Source of the DNA: Streptomyces camponoticapitis
GTDB taxonomy: Bacteria; Actinomycetota; Actinomycetes; Streptomycetales; Streptomycetaceae
NCBI RefSeq assembly: GCF_014646115.1
Contig: NZ_BMMV01000020.1
Coordinates: 1 to 64,000, forward strand
DNA: 64,000 nt
Direction: 5' to 3'
Positions 16,878 to 24,543 of the stretch are shown here, piece by piece; position 1 is the first letter of the stretch, and the number at the start of each line of letters is the position of its first letter. A program made the position numbers and the translations under genes. A model generated the notes under the pieces. It was not told where the DNA came from, ran no database searches, and saw nothing but the letters and a program-made list of their open reading frames with translations.

Positions 16878-18524
16878 ATGGAGAACTCACACGCGCCCGG
16901 ACTCGCGGGCCGCAGGGAATGGATCGCCCTCGGCGTCCTGATGCTGCCGCTGCTGCTCGTCTCGATGGACATCTCGATCCTCTACTTCGCGATCCCGTTC
17001 GTCAGCCAGGATCTGGAGCCCAGCGCCACCCAGCAGTTGTGGATCCTCGACATGTACGGCTTCGTACTCGCGGGGCTGCTCATCACCATGGGGGCGCTCG
17101 GCGACCGGATCGGCCGGCGCAAACTGGTGCTCGCCGGCGCGGCGGTCTTCGGCGCGGCCTCGGTCGCCGCCGCGTACGCGCACTCGGCCGACGCGCTCAT
17201 CGGCGTACGCGCGCTGCTGGGGCTCGGGGGCGCCGCCCTCATGCCGTCGACGCTCGCGCTGATCCGCAATCTCTTCCACGACGCGAAGCAGCGGGGCCGG
17301 GCGGTGACGATCTGGACGGGCGTCATGACCACCGGGATCTCGCTGGGGCCGGTGGTCAGCGGGCTGCTGCTCGAACACTTCTGGTGGGGGTCGATCTTCC
17401 TGATCAACCTGCCGGCGATGGTGCTGCTGCTGGTGCTGGTGCCGTTCCTGGTGCCGGAGTCCAGGATCGCGCCGGGGGCGTCGCGGGAGCCGTTCGACCT
17501 GGTGAGCGCGGCGCTCTCGCTCGCCGCACTGCTCACGGTCATCTACGGCGTCAAGGAGTGGGCCCGGCACGGGTTCGCGCCGGTGCCCGCCGCGGCCGTC
17601 GCCCTGGGGCTGGTGCTCGGCCACGTCTTCGCACGGCGCCAGAAGCGCCTCGCCCACCCGATGATCGACCTCGGACTGCTGGGGCGACGGGCCTTCGGGG
17701 GCCCGGTGTCCGCGAACACGCTCGCGATGTTCGCCACGGTGGGGATGGCGGTCTTCTTCACGCAGTACCTCCAGTCCGTGCAAGGACTGAGCCCCTTCAA
17801 GGCCGCGCTGTGGAGCCTCGTACCGGCTTCGGGTGTGATCGTGGCCGCACCGATGGCGGCGGTCCTCGCGCAGCGCACCGACCGCGCGAACGTGATGGGC
17901 GGCGCCTTTCTCCTCTCGGCGGCCGGATTCTTCTGGCTGAGCCAGATCCGGCCGGAGTCGGCCCTCTGGTTCTGCCTCACGGCCGCCGCGCTGTACGCCG
18001 GCGGTCTCGTCGCTGCCATGACACTCGCCAACGAACTCGCCATCGGCGCCGCCCCGCCCGAGCGCGCCGGCTCGGCCGCCGCCGTACTCGAATCGGGCCA
18101 GGAACTCGGCGGGGCCCTCGGGATGGCCGTCCTCGGCTCGGTCGGTGCGGCGGTCTACAGCCGGGACATGGCCGACGCCCTGCCCGCCGGCGTCACCGCC
18201 GCGCTGCCGGGCGGCGAGGCCGACGCCGTACGCGAGACCCTGGGCGGCGCGGCGGCTGCCGCGGCCCGGCTCCCGGAGGAGACGGCCGCGGGTGTGCTGA
18301 CGGCGGCGCGGGACGCCTTCACGCACGGGATGGGACTGGCGTCGGTCGGCGCGGCCGTCGTCATGGTGGGGGCGGCGCTCTTCTCGTTCGTTTTGCTCAG
18401 GGGCACGGCCGAGAACGGGACGAACGGCGCGGCCGGCGGCCCTGGGAGGGGCGCCGGGGCAGGCACCGAGGGGGGTACCGAGGGGGGCGACCTTGCTCCT
18501 GCACAGACCGGCGCCGTAAAGTGA
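16878..18524 (+). CDS. MFS drug exporter, DHA2 (EmrB/QacA) family, 14 helices
   Basis: Proton-driven multidrug efflux permease of 548 aa. It shows about 14 spans, the MFS signature GALGDRIGRRKLVLAGA after helix 2, and motif C-like GISLGPVVSGLL in helix 5. The opening LLLVSMDISILYFAIPF is typical of DHA2 exporters. The tail is Gly-rich with repeated EGG units. The frame also allows a TTG at 16842, nearer the operator. I prefer the ATG at 16878, which places the first helix about 15 residues in. Neither start has a strong ribosome site. Substrate unknown; probably the inducer of the divergent regulator. Confidence 0.9.
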   Translation: MENSHAPGLAGRREWIALGVLMLPLLLVSMDISILYFAIPFVSQDLEPSATQQLWILDMYGFVLAGLLITMGALGDRIGRRKLVLAGAAVFGAASVAAAYAHSADALIGVRALLGLGGAALMPSTLALIRNLFHDAKQRGRAVTIWTGVMTTGISLGPVVSGLLLEHFWWGSIFLINLPAMVLLLVLVPFLVPESRIAPGASREPFDLVSAALSLAALLTVIYGVKEWARHGFAPVPAAAVALGLVLGHVFARRQKRLAHPMIDLGLLGRRAFGGPVSANTLAMFATVGMAVFFTQYLQSVQGLSPFKAALWSLVPASGVIVAAPMAAVLAQRTDRANVMGGAFLLSAAGFFWLSQIRPESALWFCLTAAALYAGGLVAAMTLANELAIGAAPPERAGSAAAVLESGQELGGALGMAVLGSVGAAVYSRDMADALPAGVTAALPGGEADAVRETLGGAAAAAARLPEETAAGVLTAARDAFTHGMGLASVGAAVVMVGAALFSFVLLRGTAENGTNGAAGGPGRGAGAGTEGGTEGGDLAPAQTGAVK

Positions 18525-18535
18525 ATGCGCTTACA
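18522..18535. promoter_or_regulatory. LacI-type operator before the LacI regulator gene
   Basis: TGAATGCGCTTACA, differing at one base from the box at 21244-21257. It overlaps the exporter stop codon and lies about 50 bases before the LacI start, so the repressor probably controls its own gene. Confidence 0.65.
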
Positions 18536-18581
18536 CGAGTAGGAGTGCCGGCGCCCGGCAGCAGAACGGGCCCGGTGGAGA

Positions 18582-19697
18582 GTGAGCGGTCAGAGACAGC
18601 GCGGCGAGAGCGGACGGTCGGATCGGTTGAGTGCCCCCACGGTGTACGACGTCGCTGAACGCTCCGGCGTCTCGATCGCGACGGTTTCACGGGTCTACCG
18701 GAATCCCGACTCGGTACGCGCCGAGACCCGCGACCGCGTCCTGGACGCGGCCCGCTCCCTCGGTTACGTACCGAGCGGCAACGCCCGTGGTCTGGCCAGC
18801 CGCACCACCGGCGTCCTCGGACTCTGCTTCCCCGACTACGCCGACCCGGACGCCGAGACCGGCGCGGAGGCGGAAGCGGAGGCCGAGGCCGACGACTCCG
18901 CCGTCATGCTCTACTCCGACCAGATCATCCGTGGCATGGAGCGGGCGGCACGGCGGCACGGCTACGCGCTGCTGATCGCGGCCTCCCTGGTGGGCGGGCC
19001 GGAGAGCCTGGTCGCCAAGGTGGCCGGGCGGGTGGACGGGTTCGCCGTACTGGCGAAGACCGTGCCCACCGAGGACCTTGAGGTGATCTCGCGGCGGCTG
19101 CCGATCGTGATGCTGGCCGGGCCCCGCGAGATCGACCACCTCGACCACATCGAGGTGGCGAACTCCGACGGGGAACGGGAGCTGGCCCGCCATCTCATCC
19201 GTGACCACGGGCTGCGCAGACTCGCCTTCGTGGGCGGCGAGCGTGAATCGCCGGACGCGCAGGCGCGGTTCCGGGGCTACCAGGAGGCCTGCCGGGAGGC
19301 GGGCCTGCCGGTGGCCGACGAGCCCGACCTGCGCGCCGAGATGATGACGCAGGCGGAGGGCGAACGGACGGCCGACGCGCTGTTGGACCGGGCCGCCGGG
19401 CGCGAGCGGCCCGAGGCGATCCTCTTCGCCAACGACCAGATGGCGATCGGCGCGCTGCACGCGCTGGAACGGCGTGGGGTGCGGGTGCCCGACGACATCG
19501 CGGTGACCGGCTTCGACGGCATCCCGCTGAGCCGGATCGTCCGCCCGTCCCTGACGACGGTCCGCCAGCCGATGCGCCGACTGGGCGAGGAGGCGGTGGG
19601 ACTCCTGATCCACCGCCTGGCCGACCCCACGCGCGCCCCGGTCTCCCTGATGCTCCCGGTGTCGGTGACCCGCCGATCGAGCTGCGGCTGCGGCTGA
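18582..19697 (+). CDS. LacI-family transcriptional regulator (sugar-responsive)
   Basis: Repressor of 371 aa. The LacI helix-turn-helix and hinge are at about residues 19-65 (TVYDVAERSGVSIATVSRVYRN ... GLASRTTGVLG). They are followed by the periplasmic-binding-protein-like sensor domain, with AILFANDQMAIGAL and IAVTGFDGIPLSRI near the end. An Ala/Glu-rich insert (residues about 88-103) sits in the first sensor lobe. The C-terminus ends in SSCGCG. Probably controls the transport and xylosidase operon downstream. The GTG start is only one base from GGAG, so the TTG at 18627 is an alternative. Confidence 0.9.
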   Translation: MSGQRQRGESGRSDRLSAPTVYDVAERSGVSIATVSRVYRNPDSVRAETRDRVLDAARSLGYVPSGNARGLASRTTGVLGLCFPDYADPDAETGAEAEAEAEADDSAVMLYSDQIIRGMERAARRHGYALLIAASLVGGPESLVAKVAGRVDGFAVLAKTVPTEDLEVISRRLPIVMLAGPREIDHLDHIEVANSDGERELARHLIRDHGLRRLAFVGGERESPDAQARFRGYQEACREAGLPVADEPDLRAEMMTQAEGERTADALLDRAAGRERPEAILFANDQMAIGALHALERRGVRVPDDIAVTGFDGIPLSRIVRPSLTTVRQPMRRLGEEAVGLLIHRLADPTRAPVSLMLPVSVTRRSSCGCG

Positions 19698-20064
19698 GGG
19701 CGCGGGTACTGGCCGGGGCGCGGGCTGGGCTGGGCTGGGCTGGGGCGCAGGCTGGGGCTGGGGCGCGGGCTGGGCTGGGGCGCGGGCTGGGCTGGGGCGC
19801 GGGCTGGGCTGGGGCGCGGGGGGCCCAGGCGGTGCCTTGCCGATCTTGCCGGGCCCGCCGCGGAGCGGCTGATGCCACGTGGTGCGGCGCATCGCAATGC
19901 GGACGATCACCCTCGTAATGGACGTACTTGGATGAGCTCGTATTGACGAGTCCGACAACGCGGCGCGGTGCCGTGCCAGGCGTACCCGGCCCGCGAAGGT
20001 CCGCCGGACGGGGCCTGGCGGCGCGGCGATCGCGGCTCCCCGGCCAAGACTCCCGCACCGGGGG
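19698..20064. repeat. G-rich 17-bp tandem repeats and gene-free stretch
   Basis: Right after the LacI stop lies a run of GGGCTGGG-type units. Three perfect copies of CGCGGGCTGGGCTGGGG occupy 19764-19814, with degenerate copies from about 19718. The plus strand has many closely spaced G-tracts and could form a quadruplex in RNA or DNA, perhaps acting as a terminator for the regulator gene. The remaining 240 bases up to the esterase stop hold nothing I can support. Confidence 0.7.
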
Positions 20065-21066
20065 TCAGCCCAGCCGGGCGGCGAAGAAACCGCGCCGGGC
20101 CTTCACCAGCGCCGCCACGTCGCCTCGCTCGTCCACGTACTCGAAGTGCCCCGCCCGCAGAAGGTGCAGCTCACGCGGCTCGGGCAAAGCGTTGTACACG
20201 GCGAACTGCCCCGGCGGCGGCACCGCCGGATCGAACAGCGCGGGAGCGACCAGCATCGGCACCCCGATCCGTTTCGCCGCGGTCGCCGCGTCGAAGTACG
20301 CGAGGACGTCCATGACCTCCGGATGCCGGTCGCTGTACACCCGTACCGCCTCACCGCTGCCCACGCTCGGCAGCGTCACCCGCAGCGGATGATTCCCGAA
20401 CGTCGGCACGGTCAACTGCCCGCAGTCGAACCGGTCGTCCCACGGCAGCGCGAGCGCCCCGAGCCCGCCGCCCAGGCTCTCCCCCACATACCCGAGCCGC
20501 GCCCCCTCCCCCGGCCCTGACCCCGGCCCCGTCTTCAACTCCGGTACCAGCTCCAGCAGCGCCGACGCCGCACACCACAGATCGGCCACGCAGTCACCGA
20601 TCACATATGTCTCGCGCGACTCGATCCCGTGCAGCACATGCTCCCCGGCCTCACCGGGGATGCCGGGGCGGCGGCTCCGCGAGCCCATCCCCCGTACACA
20701 CGGGAGGATGGCGGCGCTCCGGGGCAGCGGAAGCGGCACATCCGCCCCCGGCTCCTGGCGCCCGCCGTATCCGTGCCCGATCACGAAGCCGTGCTCGACG
20801 GGACCCGCGGCCGGCAGCACCAGCCAGCCGCCGAGGCGCAGTCCGCCCACCGAGGTGTAGGACAAGCCGAAGATCCGGGAGCCGTCCCGCTCGTCCTCCT
20901 GCGGCCCCACGGCCGGCGCGGTCGCCACCCCGGCCGCTGCCGCGAACCGGTCCCGCCAGTACGCGTCGAATCCCACCGGAGGGGCAGGCGCGGGGATGTC
21001 GAGCAGCTCGTCGAGGCTCCGGCCGTAGGCCGGGTCGAAGGGATAGCCGTGCTCGAACTCAGACAT
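20065..21066 (-). CDS. Acetyl xylan esterase-like hydrolase (CE7 family type)
   Basis: Alpha/beta hydrolase of 333 aa resembling the acetyl xylan esterase/cephalosporin C deacetylase family. CRGMGSR stands where CE7 enzymes have RGQG. GESLGGG carries the nucleophilic Ser, FDPAVPP may hold the acid, and RAGHFEY the His. No signal peptide, so it would act in the cytoplasm on imported acetylated xylo-oligosaccharides. It is divergent from the sugar-transport operon and shares its control region. The ATG at 21066 (MSEFEHGYPFD) matches where the family begins; upstream frame is Cys/Trp-rich and unlikely coding. Confidence 0.75.
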   Translation of the reverse strand: MSEFEHGYPFDPAYGRSLDELLDIPAPAPPVGFDAYWRDRFAAAAGVATAPAVGPQEDERDGSRIFGLSYTSVGGLRLGGWLVLPAAGPVEHGFVIGHGYGGRQEPGADVPLPLPRSAAILPCVRGMGSRSRRPGIPGEAGEHVLHGIESRETYVIGDCVADLWCAASALLELVPELKTGPGSGPGEGARLGYVGESLGGGLGALALPWDDRFDCGQLTVPTFGNHPLRVTLPSVGSGEAVRVYSDRHPEVMDVLAYFDAATAAKRIGVPMLVAPALFDPAVPPPGQFAVYNALPEPRELHLLRAGHFEYVDERGDVAALVKARRGFFAARLG

Positions 21067-21243
21067 GAGCGCGACATTAACCCCGGCCCACCGCCGAAGA
21101 CCACAACCGGAATCCCACTCATCACTTCCGCAACGCAAACAGCCCACCTAGCCTGCGGAGGCAGCACCTCCGGATGTCCCACATGTTGCACGAGTGTGAC
21201 CAAAGGCCCCCTTGCGGTTCCCGGAACGACTGCACCAGAGTGA

Positions 21244-21270
21244 TGTATGCGCTTACAGGCAGCGCATACA
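21244..21270. promoter_or_regulatory. LacI-type operator of the sugar ABC transporter operon
   Basis: TGTATGCGCTTACA (21244-21257) matches LacI-family operators with central CG. It also forms part of a perfect 10-bp inverted repeat, TGTATGCGCT and AGCGCATACA, separated by seven bases. It ends about 27 bases before the binding-protein ATG, a repressor position. GTTCC-C-GGAAC at 21217-21227 is a further small palindrome upstream. Confidence 0.75.
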
Positions 21271-21296
21271 TCGGTGAGCTCAAGGAGGAGCCGTCC

Positions 21297-22541
21297 ATGC
21301 ATCGCAACGCCAGAACCGCCTCTGCCGCCCTCGCTCTCGCGATGGCCGCGGGGATCACCGCATGCGGCAGTTCGGGGGGCGCGGGTGTCGCCGCCGACAA
21401 GAAGCAGACCCTCACCGTGTGGGCCATGGGCGCCGAGGGCGAGAAGCTCGCCGAGGTGGCCAAGGTGTACGAGGACGCGAACCCCCACATCACTGTGAAG
21501 GTCACCCCCATCGGCTGGGACGTCGCCCACCAGAAACTGGTCTCCGCCGCCGCTGCCGGCACCCTGCCGGACGTGACGCAGATGGGCAGCAGCTACATGG
21601 GCGAGTTCGTCGAACTCGGCGTCCTGGAACCGGTCGACACCAAGACCTTCAAGAAGGACTCCTTCTTCCCCGCCGCCTGGGAGCAGGGCGTGGCCGACGG
21701 CGAGGTCTACGGCGTCCCCTGGTACGTCGAGACCCGCGTCCTCTACTACCGCACCGACCTGGCGAAGAAGGCCGGCATAACGAAGCCCCCCACCACCTGG
21801 CCCGAACTCCAGCAGGCGGCCACCGCCTTCCAGGACAAGGCCGGCACCCAGTGGGGCATCTACTTCCAGCCCAGCGGCCTGGACACCGTGCAGAGCTGGT
21901 ACCCCTTCCTGTACTCGGCCGGCGGCTCGATCGTCTCCGACGACGGCAAGGCCGCCATGAACAGCCCGGAGACCGTCAAGGCCCTCAAGGAGTACGGCAC
22001 GTACTTCGAGAAGGGTCTCTCCAAGAAGAGCTTCCAGCCCGGCTACGAGGTCCTCACCGACTTCAACAGCGGCGACGTCCCGATGTTCTACTCCGGCCCC
22101 TGGACCATGGCGGGCATCAACGACAACTACCCGGACCTCAAGGGCAAGTGGGCCATCGCGAAGGTCCCGGCCGACCAGGGCTCCGTCTCCATGGCCGGCG
22201 GCTCCAGCCTCGTCGTCTCCAAGGACAGCGACCACAAGGAAGCCGCCAAGGAGTTCCTGAGCTACCTCACCGGCACCGAGGGCCAGAAGGACTGGTTCAA
22301 GCGCTCGGGCGATCTGCCGGCCAACACCAGCGCCTGGGACTCCGGCGAACTCGCCAACGACGCCAACTTCAAGATCTTCCGCGACCAGATGGAGACGGCC
22401 AAGTCCGGGCCGGTCCTGCCCCAGTGGACAGAGATCTCCTCGAAGGCCGACGAGGCCATCTCCCAGGTGACCCAGGGCAAGGCCTCCGCCGAGGACGCCG
22501 CGCAGAAGGCCCAGTCCGACATCGAAGGGCTTGTGGAGTAG
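21297..22541 (+). CDS. Sugar ABC transporter substrate-binding lipoprotein
   Basis: Extracellular sugar-binding lipoprotein of 414 aa (family 1 solute-binding protein). Lipobox GITAC with the acylated Cys at residue 22, then GSSGG linker. The fold signature QTLTVWAMGAEGEKLAEVAKVYE and LPDVTQMGSSYMGEF is typical of oligosaccharide-binding proteins. AAGGAGG lies 8 bases before the ATG. The first gene of a five-gene operon with two permeases, a xylosidase and an exported protein. No ATPase is encoded, so it probably relies on a shared MsiK-type ATPase elsewhere. Confidence 0.92.
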   Translation: MHRNARTASAALALAMAAGITACGSSGGAGVAADKKQTLTVWAMGAEGEKLAEVAKVYEDANPHITVKVTPIGWDVAHQKLVSAAAAGTLPDVTQMGSSYMGEFVELGVLEPVDTKTFKKDSFFPAAWEQGVADGEVYGVPWYVETRVLYYRTDLAKKAGITKPPTTWPELQQAATAFQDKAGTQWGIYFQPSGLDTVQSWYPFLYSAGGSIVSDDGKAAMNSPETVKALKEYGTYFEKGLSKKSFQPGYEVLTDFNSGDVPMFYSGPWTMAGINDNYPDLKGKWAIAKVPADQGSVSMAGGSSLVVSKDSDHKEAAKEFLSYLTGTEGQKDWFKRSGDLPANTSAWDSGELANDANFKIFRDQMETAKSGPVLPQWTEISSKADEAISQVTQGKASAEDAAQKAQSDIEGLVE

Positions 22542-22546
22542 TCGTC

Positions 22547-23527
22547 ATGAGCACCAAGACCGAACCTGTGGCGGACGCGGCCCCGGTGAAGACCGGGCCG
22601 GGGACTCACTCCCCACCCGGCGCCCGCGACCACCGCAGACAGCGACCCGTCGCCGTGCAGCACGTGGCCGGCTGGCTGTTCTCCACCCCCTTCCTGGTGC
22701 TCTTCGCCGTCTTCATGGCCCTGCCGATCCTCGCGACGCTCATCATGAGCTTCACGGACTTCGGCCTGCGCAATGTCACCGATCCCTTCTCGGCGGAGTT
22801 CATCGGCCTTGAGAACTACACGAAGCTTTTCGACGACGAGAAGTTCCTCAAGGCCCTCTTCAACACCGCCTACTTCGTGGTCGTCGGCGTACCTCTGACC
22901 GTCGGCCTCGGGCTGGTCGCCGCGGTCCTGCTCAACAGCGGCATCGACCGGGCCCGCGCCTTCTTCCGGGTCGGCTTCTACGCCCCGGTCGTGACCAGCA
23001 TCGTCGCGATCGCCGTCGTCTGGCGCTTCGTCCTCGACCCGTCCGACGGACTGATCGCGGGCCTCGCCTCCGAAGTCGGCCTGACCTCCCCGGACTTCCT
23101 CGGCTCCGAGGTCCTCGCCATGCCCTCGCTGATCGTGATGGCCGTCTGGCGCAACCTCGGCACGGTCATGGTGCTCTTCATCGCCGGCCTCCAGGCCATC
23201 CCGCCCGACGTACGGGAGGCGGCACGGCTGGACGGCGCGAGCACCTGGCAGGAGTTCCGCCGCATCACGGTGCCACTGCTGCGGCCCACGATGCTCTACA
23301 CCTCGGTCATCACCACGATCGGCTATCTCAACGTCTTCGAGGAGCCGTTCGTGATGACGCAGGGCGGGCCCTCGGACAGCACGCTCACGGTGTCGCTGTC
23401 CATGTACCGCGAGGGCTTCAACTTCTTCCACATGGGCTACGCGAGCGCCATGGCGTATGTGCTCTTCGTCGTGATCATGGCGATCACGGTGCTCCAGCTC
23501 CGTCTGCTGAAGGACAACACGAAATGA
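22547..23527 (+). CDS. Sugar ABC transporter permease (MalF-like)
   Basis: Permease of 326 aa in the CUT1 class. A Pro/Thr/Arg-rich cytoplasmic leader of about 40 residues precedes six spans. The EAA loop EAARLDGASTWQEFRRITVPLL contacts the ATPase. The ATG at 22547 lies five bases after the binding-protein stop with GTGGAG upstream. Its end overlaps the next permease by four bases (ATGA). Confidence 0.93.
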   Translation: MSTKTEPVADAAPVKTGPGTHSPPGARDHRRQRPVAVQHVAGWLFSTPFLVLFAVFMALPILATLIMSFTDFGLRNVTDPFSAEFIGLENYTKLFDDEKFLKALFNTAYFVVVGVPLTVGLGLVAAVLLNSGIDRARAFFRVGFYAPVVTSIVAIAVVWRFVLDPSDGLIAGLASEVGLTSPDFLGSEVLAMPSLIVMAVWRNLGTVMVLFIAGLQAIPPDVREAARLDGASTWQEFRRITVPLLRPTMLYTSVITTIGYLNVFEEPFVMTQGGPSDSTLTVSLSMYREGFNFFHMGYASAMAYVLFVVIMAITVLQLRLLKDNTK

Positions 23528-24453
23528 GCGCCGCACGCACCACCACCCCCCCGCCCGCTTCCTCCGCGCCCGCCGGCCCGAAGGACCCGGTGGATCCGAC
23601 CTGGTCCGGCGGCGCCCGGACATCGAGCGGCGGACGGCTGAAGAAGACCGGCGTCTATGCACTGCTCTCGATCGGCCTGCTGGTCATGGCGGCGCCCTTC
23701 CTGTGGATGGGTCTGTCGGCGTTCAAGACCGACCGTGACCTGACGGCCAGCCCGCCGGTGTGGATCCCCACCGAGTGGACCTTCGAGCATTTCGGAGAAC
23801 TGCTCGACCGCCTCGACGTCCCGCTCTACTTCTTCAACTCCCTCACCGTGGCCGCCCTGGTGACCCTCTCCAATCTGGTGTTCTGCTCGATGCTGGGCTA
23901 CGCACTGGCCAAACTGCGGTTCGGCGGACGGAACAGGATCTTCGCGCTGGTGCTCGCCGCCCTGATGGTGCCCGGCAACCTGATGCTGCTGCCGCTCTTC
24001 GTCCTGATGAGCAAGCTCCAGCTGATCGACTCCTACGCGGGGCTGATCCTGCCGTTCGCCGCCCAGGCCTTCGGGGTCTTCCTGATGCGCCAGTTCATGC
24101 AGTCGATCCCCGACGAACTGCTGGAAGCGGCCCGCATCGACGGCGCCGGCGAGTGGTACATCTTCTGGCGGATCGCGATGCCGCTGGTCAAACCTGCACT
24201 GGCGACGCTCTCGATCCTTATCTTCCTGGGCTCCTGGAACAACTTCGTCTGGCCACTGATCGCGACGAACGACCCGGGGAAATACACCCTCCCGGTGGCC
24301 CTCGCCACCTTCGCCACCGATCCCAACCAGTCGGACGGTTCGAACGGCATGTTGATGGTCGGCTCCCTCCTGATCATCCTGCCCGTGCTGCTGGTCTTCC
24401 TCGTCCTGCAACGGCATTTCACCCAGGGCCTCGCCACCACCGGATTGAAGTAG
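23524..24453 (+). CDS. Sugar ABC transporter permease (MalG-like)
   Basis: Second CUT1 permease, 309 aa. An N-terminal Pro/Ala-rich tail is followed by six spans, with EAA loop EAARIDGAGEWYIFWRIAMPL and the characteristic WNNFVWPL after it. The ATGA overlap with the previous gene indicates translational coupling. Together the two permeases form the channel for the sugar bound by the lipoprotein. Confidence 0.93.
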   Translation: MSAARTTTPPPASSAPAGPKDPVDPTWSGGARTSSGGRLKKTGVYALLSIGLLVMAAPFLWMGLSAFKTDRDLTASPPVWIPTEWTFEHFGELLDRLDVPLYFFNSLTVAALVTLSNLVFCSMLGYALAKLRFGGRNRIFALVLAALMVPGNLMLLPLFVLMSKLQLIDSYAGLILPFAAQAFGVFLMRQFMQSIPDELLEAARIDGAGEWYIFWRIAMPLVKPALATLSILIFLGSWNNFVWPLIATNDPGKYTLPVALATFATDPNQSDGSNGMLMVGSLLIILPVLLVFLVLQRHFTQGLATTGLK

Positions 24454-24543
24454 CCGCCACCACCGACCTTCCCGACGCGTATCGCGGCTCCGACGCCGCC
24501 GCCCTACCGCCGCGCACTCATCGACGAAAAGGTTTGTACCGCT

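Noticed and set aside
19195..20058. Minus-strand frame reading through the G-rich repeats (Pro/Ala/Arg repeats)
   Set aside because: It is a translation of the tandem repeat and the antisense of the LacI gene.
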